From: QHWF01 sp036848175
Lineage (GTDB): Bacteria; Acidobacteriota; Vicinamibacteria; Vicinamibacterales; CAVVIG01
Assembly: GCA_036848175.1 (NCBI GenBank)
Contig: DAIUKO010000001.1
Span: 24,307-88,306, forward strand
Reading direction: 5' to 3'
Length of the DNA stretch: 64,000 nt
A model generated the notes under the pieces. It was not told the DNA's origin. It saw only the letters and a list, made by a program, of their open reading frames with translations, and ran no database searches. Positions 1 to 9,873 of this stretch are shown piece after piece; positions within the stretch are counted from its first letter, which is position 1, and every line of letters starts with the position of its first letter. A program made the translations under genes and the position numbers.

Positions 1-3000
1 CTTCGCCGATCCACTTTGCCGTTGGCGTTCAACGGCATGTCGGCGAGCGGCACGATCGCCGACGGCAGCATGTAGTCGGGCAGCGTCCGCTGGAGATGCG
101 GTCGCAGTGCGGCGACCGCGCTTTCGTCTGTCCCCGGTTTCAGCACGACATACGCGACCAGCCGCTTGTCTCCCGGGGCCGTCTCGGACACGACGACGAT
201 CGCCTGCGCGACCGCGCGGTGGCCACAGAGCACCGTTTCGATTTCACCAAGCTCGATGCGGTGGCCGCGAATCTTCACCTGATGATCGATGCGCCCGAGA
301 TATTCGATCTGTCCGTTCGCATCCCATCGTCCCAGGTCGCCGGTGCGATAGAGCCTCGCGCCAGATTCGCCGCTCAGTCCGTCCGGGATGAAGCGCTCCG
401 CCGTGAGATCGGGCCGATCCCAATAGCCGTGCGCGAGCGCGATGCCGCCAATCCAGACTTCGCCGGGCGCACCGACGGGAACCGGACTGCCCAGCGAATC
501 GACGACGTACGCGCGCGTGCCGCTGATCGGCCGTCCAATCGGCGGCTGCGATGGCCACGACTCGGGCGCGCCCCTCAGCGTGAACCCGGTGACGACGTGC
601 GCTTCCGAAGGTCCGTATTGGTTGTGCAGCGAGCATCCAGTTCGTTCGCACAGCGCACGCACCGGATGAGTGACCTGCAGCTGCTCGCCGGCGGTGATCA
701 GTTCCTTCAACTCGGGCACCGGCAGGTTGCGCGCGCACAGTTCGCGCGCCAGCAGATCGAGCACGACCACCGGGACGAACAGTTGCTGGACACGTGCGTC
801 CGAGACGAGCGTCGCAAGACGCGAGATATCCCGGCGTGTCTCCTCGTCGGTCATCACAACGGTCCCGCCAGAGCAGAGCGCGGAAAATATCTCGAGCGTC
901 GCGACGTCGAAGCAGATCGATGCAAACTGCAGAATGCGCACCGATCGCGCGAGCCCCGACCAGTACCAGTGGAGCAGGTTGACCAGCGCGCGATGCGGCA
1001 GCGCAACGCCCTTCGGCCGGCCGGTGGAACCCGACGTGTAGATCAAATAGAGCAGGTCGTCCGGATCGGTGAGGCGGCTGACGTTGTCCCGGGGTTCCCG
1101 AGCAATCGCCGGCCAGTCAGCATCGAGATAGACGGCCGGCAGATCGTCGTCGCCGACGATTGTCGGGAGACTCCGCTGAGTCACGAGCACCGCCGCGCGC
1201 GCGTCGGCGAGCGTGAATCGCTGCCGATCGCCGGGATGTTCCGGATCGATTGGCACGTACGCGGCGCCGGCCTTCAAAGCCGCGACCACCGCAACCACCA
1301 ACCCGATCGAGCGTTCCAGACGAATGGCCACGCGCGAGCCGTCGCCGGCAAACCTGCCCAGGTATCGCGCGAGCTGGTTCGCGCGCTCGTTCAGTTCACG
1401 ATAGGTGAGGCTGTTGCCGCCGAAGACGACGGCGGTGGCCTCGGGCGTGAGCGCGGCCTGCTCCTCGAACAGTTCGTGAACCGCGCGACGGTCGTCGGCC
1501 GCCGCTCCAGTTTCGATCCAGCTGGCGCGAACGCGCGTGCGATCGGCGTGAGGCGACAGCTCGATGTCGGCAATGCGCACATCCGGCTGCGCCGCAACCT
1601 GCTCGATGACGCGCACCAGGTCGCCGGCCATGTTCGCCATCGCCGGCTCGTCGAACAAGTCGGTGCTGTACTCGAAATCGGCAATCCATCCCGATTCGCG
1701 CTCGGTCACGAACAGCGCGATATCGAGCTTCGCCGTTCCGGTATAGAGCTCCGTGCATTCGATGGCGAGTCCCGGCAGATCCCAGGCCTCAGGCGCGTGC
1801 TGCACGACGAGCGACGCCGAGAACAACGTCGCGCGGCTCAAGTCGCGATCGGGCAGCAGTTCGCGGACGACGCGATCGAACGGCACATCCTGGTTCGAAT
1901 ACGCGTCGTGCGTCACGTTCTTCACGTGCCGCAACAGCTCGCGGAAGGATCGGTTCCCGGTCAGGTCCGTCCTCAGCACGATGGTATTGAGGAAGAACCC
2001 GAACAGGCCTTCGAGCTCGGCGCGATTGCGGACCGAAGTCGGCGTCCCGACGACGAGATCCGTCTGTCCGGAGTAGCGATGGAGCAGCACGTTGAACGCC
2101 GCGAGCACCGCGGCGAAGAGTGTCGCTTCCTCGGCAACCCTGACGCTCTTGAATGCCTCCGCGACCGCCTCGGGGATCTCGAATCGGTAGGTCGCACCAC
2201 GCTGGCTTTGAACCGGCGGCCGCTCGTGCACCGTCGGCAGATCGAGCTTCGGCGCGTCAGCGAGCCGCTTCCTCCAGTAGGCAAGCTGGTGGCGCTGACG
2301 CTCGCTGTCGACGCGCTCGCGCTGCCATCTGGCATAGTCGGCGTATTGAACTGGCAAATCGGGAAGCTGCGGTTCACGGCCCTCGAGGAAGCTCCGGTAG
2401 AAGATGCCAATTTCTCTCGACCAGACATCCATCGACCACGCGTCGCCGATCGCGTGATGCACGGTCATCGCGAGGATGTGCGCGCGTTCGCTCAGGCGGA
2501 TCACCAGCGCGCGGAACAGCGGTCCACGTTCCAGATCGAACGGCTTGCGTGATTGTTCGCGAATCAGCCGCTGTGCCTCGTCCTCGCCGGCGGCCTCCAC
2601 GATCGGCAGCCGGTACTCCGGCGGCTCGTCGATGAAGCGTTCGGGCTCGCCGCGCATCGCGTACCGGGTCCGCAGGGTTTCGTGGCGCGCGATCATCGCG
2701 GCGATCGCGCGCTCGAGCGCCGCGTGATTCAACTCACCCTGCATGCGCGCGGCGTAGGCCATGTTGAACTTCCAGCTGTCGGCGTCGAGTTGCTGCAGGA
2801 GAAAGATCCCCTGCTCTCCAGACGACAGCGGCATCGCACCCTCGTGCGTGCGTCGAACGATCGGCTTCGAGTCTTCCGTGTGGCCGTCGGCAATCGACGC
2901 TGCGAGATCGCGCAGGACCGGCTGCTCGAGGACGCGCCGGAGCGGCAACTCGATGCCGAATGCCTCTCGCACGCGAGAGACCATGCGCATGGCCAGCAGC

Positions 3001-5324
3001 GAATGGCCGCCGAGCTCGAAGAAATTGTCGTCCGCACTCACGCGTCCGATGCCCAGCACGTCCAGCCAGATGGCGGCGAGCCGTTCTTCGGCCGAGGTGC
3101 CCGGCGCCCGAAACGCTCGTTCGATCGCGACCTCCGGCGGTGCCGGGAGCTTTCGCCGATCGATCTTGCCGTTCGGCGTCAGCGGCATGTCGTCGAGCCG
3201 CACGATGAACGACGGAACCATGTACGCCGGAAGCTTTCGCGCCAAGTACGTTCGCAGTTCCGACACCGCGGCGTCGCCGCCGTCGCTCTTGAAGACGACG
3301 TAGGCGGCGAGGCGTTTGTCCCCAGAGGGCTCCTCACGTGCGATGACGACCGCTGATGCGACCGATTCGTGACGCTTGAGCACGCTCTCGATTTCGCCGA
3401 GCTCGATACGATGGCCGCGGATCTTCACCTGGTGATCGAGACGGCCCAGATATTCGATGTCGCCGGTCGCCGTCCAGCGCCCGAGGTCGCCGGTGCGATA
3501 CATCCGCGCACCTGGCTCGCGGCTGAATCCGTCGGGAACAAAACGCTCAGCGGTCAGCTCCGGACGATCCCAGTACCCGCGCGCGAGGCCTGCGCCGGCG
3601 ATGCAGATTTCACCCGGGACGCCTTGCGGTGCCGGCATGCCGCACGCGTCGAGGATGAACACGCGACTGTTGCTGACCGCCTTCCCAATCAGCGGCGGCG
3701 TGCCCGGCTCGACAGCCGTGAACGTGCTGTAAGTCGTGTCTTCACTCGGACCGTACAGGTTGAACATCGCGTGGAGACCGTCAGCGCGCGCAAACGTTTC
3801 CTCGACGAGCACGGCCGGCAATGCCTCGCCGGCGACGTTCACGATCCGCACGTCGGATGGCAGGCGCCTCGACGCCACGAGCTCGCGCAGCGCCGACGGT
3901 ACCGTGTTGATGAGCGTCACACCGCCGGTGTGTGCGCTCTGGCCCCACTCGAGGATGTTCTGGACCACTCGAACCGAGCCGCCGCAGCTCAGTGGAACGA
4001 ATATCTCGTAGACCGAAAGGTCGAAACAGATTGACGTGCTCGCGAGCACGCACGACAGTGCGTCCGCCGGGAACACCTCCTGCGCCCACGCGATCATCTC
4101 CACCGCGCTCTGGTGCTCGATCATCACGCCCTTCGGCCGGCCGGTCGAGCCGGAGGTGTAGATGAAGTACGCGAGATCGCGCGGTGTGACGATGCCAGGG
4201 AGATCGGTGTTGAACGCGATGTCCGCTGCCCAGATGGCCTGCGGTTCGACGATCCGTCCCGAGTAGTCAATCAGACGATCGCGAAGGCGCTCCTCGGTGA
4301 TCACGCACGCAGGCCGGCAATCGTCGAGAACAGTGCGAAGGCGTTCGGCCGGGTACGCCGGATCGAGCGGGACGTAGGCACCTCCGGCCTTCAGCACTCC
4401 GTACAGCGCGGCGATCATCGAGGCGGATCGCTCCATCAGCACGCCGACCGCCGCGCCGCGGTCGACGCCGTGCTGCCGCAGTTCCCACGCCACCTGATTG
4501 GCGCGGCGGTTCAGATCCCGGTACGTCATCCGCTCGGCACCACAGAGGATTGCGATGGCATCCGGAGTCCGCGCCGCCTGTTCCTCGAAAAGTTCATGCA
4601 TGCCGCGCGTCTCGTTGCGAGGCCGGCGCGTGTCGTTCCACTCGACCAGGATCTGCTTTCGCTCGTCGGGCCGCAGCAGGTCGATGTCGCTGAGCCGCAC
4701 GTCTGGATTGGCGGCGACGCGGCCGAGGATCCGGACGAAGTGGCCGGCCATCCTCGCGATCGCCGGCTCGTCGAAGATGTCGGTGCTGTAGTGCAGATCG
4801 ACCGCCCAGCCAGATGCGGCTTCAGAGATCGTCAACGTCAGATCGCAGATCGCCTTGTCGCCATCGAGCGGCGCGCTGCCGCTCTGGACGGCGAGCGCCG
4901 CCTGGAACAACGACGGATCTCCCGGACGCCGATCCGGCTGAAGGCGTTCGACGATGCGCGCGAAGGGCACATCACGGTGCGCCTCCGCTTCGACGACGAC
5001 GTCGAACGCGCGCTGCATCAATTCACGGAACGTCGGATCGCCGGCGACGTCGGTTCTGAACACCAGCGTCTCGCCGGGCGTGCCGACGAGGATGTCGGTC
5101 TGTCCGCTGTAGCGGTAGAGAAGGACGAGGTAGGCGGCAAGCACGCCGACGAACAACGTGGCGTGTTCATCGGCCGCGAGCTGACGCAAACGATCCGCGA
5201 TATCGCCGCGAACCTGAAATCGATACGACGCCCGTGCGTCAGTCCGCTCCGCGGTTCGCGGCCCGACGCTCGGCAAGGCGAGCGCAGGCGCATCCTTCAG
5301 GCGCTGAAGCCAGTACTCAATCAT
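1..5324 (-). CDS. Non-ribosomal peptide synthetase, partial at left edge (half-C, A, T, C, A...)
   Basis: Large multimodular NRPS on the minus strand. It starts at ATG 5324, 10 bp after the methyltransferase stop, and is still open at base 1. Order with approximate positions: a C-terminal half of a condensation domain (5324-4670, beginning IEYW and lacking the HHxxxDG half); adenylation domain 1 (4660-3130, YTSGSTGRPKG near 4160, ending NGKIDRRKLP); carrier domain with LGGHSLL near 3010; a complete condensation domain (2880-1590) whose active-site motif reads HHAIGDA, so the last Gly is Ala; adenylation domain 2 (1500-1, ending NGKVDRR). Pocket residues read by eye are DLYNNALTYK (close to Ala-type codes) for A1 and DVLFIAQVVK (resembling Pro-type codes) for A2. 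No epimerase is seen. The half-C start suggests an initiating protein. The second carrier domain must lie outside the window. The NRPS assignment is certain; substrates are inferred. Confidence 0.95.
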   Translation of the reverse strand, partial: MIEYWLQRLKDAPALALPSVGPRTAERTDARASYRFQVRGDIADRLRQLAADEHATLFVGVLAAYLVLLYRYSGQTDILVGTPGETLVFRTDVAGDPTFRELMQRAFDVVVEAEAHRDVPFARIVERLQPDRRPGDPSLFQAALAVQSGSAPLDGDKAICDLTLTISEAASGWAVDLHYSTDIFDEPAIARMAGHFVRILGRVAANPDVRLSDIDLLRPDERKQILVEWNDTRRPRNETRGMHELFEEQAARTPDAIAILCGAERMTYRDLNRRANQVAWELRQHGVDRGAAVGVLMERSASMIAALYGVLKAGGAYVPLDPAYPAERLRTVLDDCRPACVITEERLRDRLIDYSGRIVEPQAIWAADIAFNTDLPGIVTPRDLAYFIYTSGSTGRPKGVMIEHQSAVEMIAWAQEVFPADALSCVLASTSICFDLSVYEIFVPLSCGGSVRVVQNILEWGQSAHTGGVTLINTVPSALRELVASRRLPSDVRIVNVAGEALPAVLVEETFARADGLHAMFNLYGPSEDTTYSTFTAVEPGTPPLIGKAVSNSRVFILDACGMPAPQGVPGEICIAGAGLARGYWDRPELTAERFVPDGFSREPGARMYRTGDLGRWTATGDIEYLGRLDHQVKIRGHRIELGEIESVLKRHESVASAVVIAREEPSGDKRLAAYVVFKSDGGDAAVSELRTYLARKLPAYMVPSFIVRLDDMPLTPNGKIDRRKLPAPPEVAIERAFRAPGTSAEERLAAIWLDVLGIGRVSADDNFFELGGHSLLAMRMVSRVREAFGIELPLRRVLEQPVLRDLAASIADGHTEDSKPIVRRTHEGAMPLSSGEQGIFLLQQLDADSWKFNMAYAARMQGELNHAALERAIAAMIARHETLRTRYAMRGEPERFIDEPPEYRLPIVEAAGEDEAQRLIREQSRKPFDLERGPLFRALVIRLSERAHILAMTVHHAIGDAWSMDVWSREIGIFYRSFLEGREPQLPDLPVQYADYARWQRERVDSERQRHQLAYWRKRLADAPKLDLPTVHERPPVQSQRGATYRFEIPEAVAEAFKSVRVAEEATLFAAVLAAFNVLLHRYSGQTDLVVGTPTSVRNRAELEGLFGFFLNTIVLRTDLTGNRSFRELLRHVKNVTHDAYSNQDVPFDRVVRELLPDRDLSRATLFSASLVVQHAPEAWDLPGLAIECTELYTGTAKLDIALFVTERESGWIADFEYSTDLFDEPAMANMAGDLVRVIEQVAAQPDVRIADIELSPHADRTRVRASWIETGAAADDRRAVHELFEEQAALTPEATAVVFGGNSLTYRELNERANQLARYLGRFAGDGSRVAIRLERSIGLVVAVVAALKAGAAYVPIDPEHPGDRQRFTLADARAAVLVTQRSLPTIVGDDDLPAVYLDADWPAIAREPRDNVSRLTDPDDLLYLIYTSGSTGRPKGVALPHRALVNLLHWYWSGLARSVRILQFASICFDVATLEIFSALCSGGTVVMTDEETRRDISRLATLVSDARVQQLFVPVVVLDLLARELCARNLPVPELKELITAGEQLQVTHPVRALCERTGCSLHNQYGPSEAHVVTGFTLRGAPESWPSQPPIGRPISGTRAYVVDSLGSPVPVGAPGEVWIGGIALAHGYWDRPDLTAERFIPDGLSGESGARLYRTGDLGRWDANGQIEYLGRIDHQVKIRGHRIELGEIETVLCGHRAVAQAIVVVSETAPGDKRLVAYVVLKPGTDESAVAALRPHLQRTLPDYMLPSAIVPLADMPLNANGKVDRR

Positions 5325-5334
5325 GTGAAACCTG

Positions 5335-6699
5335 CTACTGAACGGCTCGGAGAAATGGAAATGCCGACGTCGCGAGGGAGACGCGCGCTCGCGACGCGTT
5401 CTCGAAATCCGGAGTCGCGCCGCACTGCTCGAAGACCTCGCGAAACGTCAGGCGTCCGTCGCTGAGATCGAGCACGTGCCGGTAGAGACCGGTGGCTGGC
5501 ATGCCGGCATACGGTATTTGCTTCGCGCTCAGCCGGTACTCGCCGTTGTCCTGGAGGATGTAGCAGCGCTGCGTGCTCTCGGTGCGCCGGAATCGGCGAT
5601 CGAGAAATTCGTCGACGATCTGCGGCTCCGATTTGATCGGCCGTCCTGAATCGGCGCGCTGGAGATAGAACCACAGCATCGGCGACTGTTCCGCCATCAG
5701 CAGATTCGAGATCTGCCAGCGCGTCAGATCCGGCAGCGCGTCGTAGCGCGCCTGCAGATCGCGATCGGCCCAGCGCATGTTCCAGAACACGCGATCGTCG
5801 GCCTTGTCCCACTCCGACACGTGATAGGTGACGATCTCGAGGCCGCAGGCGCGGACCAGCTCGTTCAACGATTCAACGGTGTAACTGTGCTCGACCGGCT
5901 GCAGCAGCGAGTCCGCGATCCTGGCGTCGGGCTGGCCTTGAAACTGTGCGACGTGCTTCGCGGCATCGCTCTCGTTCGGCAGCGCGCCGATCACGTGATT
6001 GAGCAGGCGCATCTGCGCCTCCCAGCCGCCGTCGAACGTGCCGCCGGTGAGCAGGCGCACCGCCTTCTGCACCGCCGCGTTCATCACGCGATGAAACCGG
6101 TTGTAGACCATCAGCTCCATCACACCGCCGGGCTTCAGTGCGCGGGCCAGCTTCCACAGCGTCGCCTGCGGATCGGAGTTGTGATGGATGACGCCGGTGC
6201 AGACGATGATGTCGAATGCGCCGTCGTACGGAACGGTATTGAGCGACTCGTTCCGGAGCTCCGCGTTGCGCAGACCCATCGACCGCAGCGTCGACGCGCA
6301 CAGATCGAGCGACGGCTTCGAGAGGTCGGAGCCGACGATCGTCGCGAGCGGAAAGTGCAGGGCGGTGTGCACCGCCTGATTCGTGCCGCAGCCGGCGACC
6401 CAGATTTTCGGCCGCTTCGGGATCAGCGTCCCGTCCCAGTCGCCCAGATTCTGGCCGAGCATCGCGCTCGCCATCGCGCCGTGCGACGGGTAGAGAAAAT
6501 TCGTCGGCCGCCACGGGTACGGGAAGTGTCCGTAGAACTCGGCGTTGATCGCGTCAACCGTCGACGCGTCTCCGACGAGATACAGATTCTCCTCGTCGCT
6601 GACCGCTCCGGGGCCGATCGTTCGACGCGTGTCCGCCCCAGCGGTTGATTGATCGACTGTCTCCACGAGCATCGTTACTGGCGCCTTGTCATCGCTCAT
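5335..6699 (-). CDS. Class I SAM-dependent methyltransferase with C-terminal PqqD-like region
   Basis: A 454-residue protein directly upstream of the leftward NRPS (10-bp gap), so probably co-transcribed. The Rossmann methyltransferase core is visible: motif I IWVAGCGTNQAV near residue 100, an acidic strand end GSDLSKPSLD, then FDIIVCTGVIHH and a post-motif LARALKPGG. This fold transfers a methyl group from S-adenosylmethionine to a small molecule or peptide. The last 90 residues (from CYILQDNGEY) resemble a small PqqD-like winged-helix module, which could bind a peptide or carrier domain; that is an inference. The ATG at 6699 lies in a palindromic repeat (6697-6725) and has no Shine-Dalgarno sequence; a second Met is available at residue 10. 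It probably methylates the peptide or a precursor. N-, O- or C-methylation cannot be told from sequence. Confidence 0.85.
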   Translation of the reverse strand: MSDDKAPVTMLVETVDQSTAGADTRRTIGPGAVSDEENLYLVGDASTVDAINAEFYGHFPYPWRPTNFLYPSHGAMASAMLGQNLGDWDGTLIPKRPKIWVAGCGTNQAVHTALHFPLATIVGSDLSKPSLDLCASTLRSMGLRNAELRNESLNTVPYDGAFDIIVCTGVIHHNSDPQATLWKLARALKPGGVMELMVYNRFHRVMNAAVQKAVRLLTGGTFDGGWEAQMRLLNHVIGALPNESDAAKHVAQFQGQPDARIADSLLQPVEHSYTVESLNELVRACGLEIVTYHVSEWDKADDRVFWNMRWADRDLQARYDALPDLTRWQISNLLMAEQSPMLWFYLQRADSGRPIKSEPQIVDEFLDRRFRRTESTQRCYILQDNGEYRLSAKQIPYAGMPATGLYRHVLDLSDGRLTFREVFEQCGATPDFENASRARVSLATSAFPFLRAVQ

Positions 6700-6775
6700 C
6701 CAGGCTTGTCGAAGGATGAGCGCTCTGGTTCGACAGGCTCACCATGAGCGGGTTCGACAGGCTCACCATGAGCGC
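6697..6775. repeat. Cluster of palindromic interspersed repeats (TTCGACA family)
   Basis: Three adjacent units of one short repeat family. GGTTCGACAGGCTCACCATG occurs twice in direct tandem (about 6728-6775). Beside it is a palindromic version whose arms are CGCTCATCC and GGATGAGCG on the minus strand. Related units sit inside the NRPS gene at 20605, 23914, 26126 and 32531. Short elements with a TTCGACA...CTCA...GAGCG core are widespread in bacterial genomes and have no known function. This cluster fills the 84-bp gap between the DUF4097-like gene and the methyltransferase and supplies the methyltransferase start codon. Confidence 0.8.
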
Positions 6776-6783
6776 GTGATCCA

Positions 6784-7413
6784 CTATTTCGTCGTGAGCG
6801 TGACGTTGCCGTTGATCGTGCTGATCGTCACGCGGTTCGTGCCCGCGCCGACGCGGCCGTTCGCGTAGATGTATTGGCGCGGCGTCCCGTGCTTCTTGTC
6901 CCAGTTGTCGCTCTTCACCTGACGCAGACCGAAGTCGTCGATCACATGAAACGCCGTCTCCTGGTTGTCCGTGTAGGCGAGCGTGACGTCCACGGTCATC
7001 GGAAAGTCCTTCGGGACGACCAGCGTGATCTCGCCCTGGTTCGACGACAGGTTGATGTCGCGCGGCGCGCCCGACGTTCCGACGATGTGGGCGACGATGT
7101 CGCCGGACATCGTTTTTGCGTGAACGGAGCCGCTGGCGGCGTCGACGTCGATGTTGCCGCCCATGGTCTCGAGCTTCGCGAAGCTGTCCACCCGGCCGAT
7201 GTGGATGTCTCCACCCATCGTCACCAGATCGGCGCCGCGCGGCGCGCCGTCCACGTCGATGTCGCCGCCGGCTTTCACGATCGTCAGCGGCTTGTCGTCT
7301 CGACGGAAAAAAGAAGTGACCGGCGTCGCCAGCGCGACGACGAGCACCGAGATCGCGGCGACGATCGACTTGAAGATCACTCCCGAGCTGCGAGTCGTTG
7401 GTTCTGGTGTCAC
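6784..7413 (-). CDS. Membrane-anchored DUF4097-like beta-repeat protein
   Basis: A 209-residue protein with one hydrophobic segment near the N-terminus (about residues 14-31, VIFKSIVAAISVLVVALA). It is followed by a short-period beta-strand repeat: GGDIDVDG, GGDIHIG, GGNIDVDA, MSGDIVAHI and later NGNVTLTT. This spacing is typical of DUF4097-type putative adhesins, which form a single-stranded beta-solenoid at the cell surface or periplasmic face. It starts 12 bp after the ADOP permease stop, so the two are probably one transcript. The molecular function of the family is unknown. Its position in the leftward arm may be coincidental and gives no clear link to peptide synthesis. Confidence 0.75.
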   Translation of the reverse strand: MTPEPTTRSSGVIFKSIVAAISVLVVALATPVTSFFRRDDKPLTIVKAGGDIDVDGAPRGADLVTMGGDIHIGRVDSFAKLETMGGNIDVDAASGSVHAKTMSGDIVAHIVGTSGAPRDINLSSNQGEITLVVPKDFPMTVDVTLAYTDNQETAFHVIDDFGLRQVKSDNWDKKHGTPRQYIYANGRVGAGTNRVTISTINGNVTLTTK

Positions 7414-7425
7414 GAAAATGTCCTT

Positions 7426-9873
7426 TCAGCGTTCCCTGAGAATCGAACTGGGCTGCAGGCGCGCGGCGCGGCTCGCCGGAAACCACGAGGCCGCAAGGAC
7501 GACGAATCCGAGCAGCAGGGCGATGGCCGCGAAGGTCAGCGGATCGATGCCGTTCACGCCTTGAAACGTGCGCTGCAGCACGTGTCCCGCACCGAGCGCG
7601 AGCACGAGGCCGACCACGGCGCCGACGACGCTCAAACGGAAACCGCGGCCGAGAACCAGTCCGAGCACGTCCCTGGGCGCGGCGCCGAGCGCCATGCGAA
7701 TGCCGATCTCGGCTTGACGCTGCGCCACCGCTTGCGCGGCCACGCCGTAGACGCCAACCGCGGCGAGCGCGAGCGCGAGAATGCCGGCGGCGCCGAGCAG
7801 CGCCGCGATCGCTTCGAAGCCGAACATCGACGACTGCACTTGCTGATCGAGGGTCTGCACGTCGAGCAGGGCGAGCCGCGGATCGAGCCGCTGAATCAGC
7901 GTCTGCACCGGCTCACGAAACGAGGCCGGCGAACCCGGGCCGCGAACGAGCAGCGTCACCTGCGGCTGGTAATTCTGCAGATACGGAAGGTAGACGAACG
8001 GTTGCGGCGACTCCGACAGCGACAAGTACTTCGAATCGCGGGCGACGCCGACGACGACCTGCCATTCGCCGGCCGCGGAGATCTTGTGTCCGATCGGATT
8101 TCGTCCCGGCCAGAACCGCCGTGCAAACGTTTCGTTGACGATCGCGACGCGCTGAGCGCCGGCGTCGTCCTTGATGCCGAAGTCGCGTCCCTCGGCGAGC
8201 GGGATCTGGAGGCTCTGCAGGTAGCCCGGCCCGACGAAGTTGTGATGGAAGATCATGTTCTCGTCGAGACGCGCGTCGTAGCCTTCGACCGCCACGCCGG
8301 TTGACGGCGCCGCCGGACCCGAGAGCGGCGTCTGCCACGCGACGCTCGCTGCGGTCACACCGGCGGTCGAGCCGAGATCTGCGAGCAACTGATTGACAAA
8401 CTTCGCGCCGCTCGCGTTGTCGTAGCCGGCCGCCTTGAGGTCGAGACCGGCGAGCAGCACGTGATGCGACTCGAAGCCGGGGTTCACGTCGCGAAAACGA
8501 AACACGGTGCGCACGATCAGCCCGGCGCTCAGCAGGAGCAGGAGCGACACGGCGATCTGCGTGACGAGGATCGAGTTGCCGGTCCAGTTCCGGCGCGAGA
8601 CCTGGAATCCCGTTTCCGATCGCAGAATCGACAACAGGTTCACCCGCGAGACGCGGAGCGCGGGCACGAGTCCCATCAACATGCCGACGATGGTTGCGAG
8701 CACGAGCGAGAACAGGAACACGGGAGTGTCGAGGCCGGTGTTCAAGGAGATCGGATAGCCCATCGGCACCGGCGGCGCCTCGAGCAGACGCGTCGCCCAC
8801 ACCGCGGTCAGCAGTCCAAGCGCCCCGCCGAGCAGGCTCACGACGAGGCTGCCGGCGAGCAGTTGCCGAACGAGACGGCCTCGACCGGCTCCGAGCGCGA
8901 GCCGCACTGCAATCTCGCCGGTGCGCCGGCTCGCCAGCGCGAGCAGCACGTTGGCGACATTCGCGCAGGCCACGAGCAGCACGAGTGCGCCGACGACGAC
9001 CAGCATCGAGACCGCCGGCAGCAAGTACGACTGCGTGCCGAACGGCGATCGCCAGAGCGGGAACAGCGCCGCCCGCTCGGTGATCTGATCGTTCGGATAC
9101 GTCTTCAGCAGCTGCGCACCGAGCACCGCCATCGACGCCTGCGCCTGCGCGAACGACGTGCCCGGCTTCAGGCGTCCCTGCGCGACGAGCCACTGCGTGT
9201 CGCGCTGCTCGAGGATGCTGCCCGGTCCAGCCTCGAACGAGTACGCCTGCGCCTGCATCGACAGCGGCACGAAGAGGTCGAACGACAAGCCGACGATCGA
9301 GCCTTTGAAATGTTCTTCGGCGACGCCGACGATTGAAAACGGATAGCCGCTCAACAGAACCTTGCGGCCGACGACGTTCGGATCGGCATGGAAGACGTCG
9401 TGCCAGAGCTCGAAGCCGATCACGACGACCGGCGACGCGCCGGGCGCGGCGTCGTCGCTCGGAAGAATCGGCCGGCCGAGAATGGTTTTCACGCCGAGCG
9501 TCTCGAAGTAGTTGCCGCTGACGAGCTCGCCCCACTGGCGGCGCGCCGGGCCGCCGTTCTCGCTGAAACTGAGCGGCGCAATCGCCGACGCTTCGAGCGA
9601 CGCGAACACCGTGTTCATGTTCCGCAGATCGCGATAGTTCGGATAGGAGAGCGTGATCACTTCGCCGGTGTGGGTGCGGCTGCCGATGACGACGAGGTTC
9701 TCGGCCTGGCGCACCGCCGGCAGCGGCCTGATGATCAGCGCTTTGATCAGACTGAAGACCGCCGTATTCGCGCCGATGCCGAGGCTCAACGTCAGCGCCG
9801 CGATGCCGACCGTCAGCGGCGACTTCAGGAGAACCCGCATCTCAAAACGAATGTCCTGCCACAGTGCACTCAT
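7426..9873 (-). CDS. ADOP-type (MacB/FtsX-like) ABC transporter permease
   Basis: An 815-residue permease without its own ATPase. It opens with MSALWQDIRFEMRVLLKSP and a first membrane helix containing LTLSLGIGANTAVFSL, the signature start of acidobacterial duplicated orphan permeases. A MacB-type periplasmic domain follows (FETLGVKTILGRPI, VVGVARDSKY), then FtsX helices in two halves: VLLACANVANVLLA-like helices near residues 285-410 and a second set at 690-800 with GIRMALGA. Such proteins use ATP-driven conformational change to move or sense substrates across the envelope. It starts the leftward transcript, back-to-back with the MFS gene. A role in export of the product or in resistance is possible but not shown; the family is abundant in these genomes outside gene clusters. 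Confidence 0.9.
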   Translation of the reverse strand: MSALWQDIRFEMRVLLKSPLTVGIAALTLSLGIGANTAVFSLIKALIIRPLPAVRQAENLVVIGSRTHTGEVITLSYPNYRDLRNMNTVFASLEASAIAPLSFSENGGPARRQWGELVSGNYFETLGVKTILGRPILPSDDAAPGASPVVVIGFELWHDVFHADPNVVGRKVLLSGYPFSIVGVAEEHFKGSIVGLSFDLFVPLSMQAQAYSFEAGPGSILEQRDTQWLVAQGRLKPGTSFAQAQASMAVLGAQLLKTYPNDQITERAALFPLWRSPFGTQSYLLPAVSMLVVVGALVLLVACANVANVLLALASRRTGEIAVRLALGAGRGRLVRQLLAGSLVVSLLGGALGLLTAVWATRLLEAPPVPMGYPISLNTGLDTPVFLFSLVLATIVGMLMGLVPALRVSRVNLLSILRSETGFQVSRRNWTGNSILVTQIAVSLLLLLSAGLIVRTVFRFRDVNPGFESHHVLLAGLDLKAAGYDNASGAKFVNQLLADLGSTAGVTAASVAWQTPLSGPAAPSTGVAVEGYDARLDENMIFHHNFVGPGYLQSLQIPLAEGRDFGIKDDAGAQRVAIVNETFARRFWPGRNPIGHKISAAGEWQVVVGVARDSKYLSLSESPQPFVYLPYLQNYQPQVTLLVRGPGSPASFREPVQTLIQRLDPRLALLDVQTLDQQVQSSMFGFEAIAALLGAAGILALALAAVGVYGVAAQAVAQRQAEIGIRMALGAAPRDVLGLVLGRGFRLSVVGAVVGLVLALGAGHVLQRTFQGVNGIDPLTFAAIALLLGFVVLAASWFPASRAARLQPSSILRER

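Noticed and set aside
96..5465. Long plus-strand open frames (818, 267, 221 and 450 residues) over the left end
   Set aside because: They are antisense to an NRPS whose domain motifs are intact on the minus strand. Their translations are Arg-rich and match no family, as expected from GC-rich codon bias.
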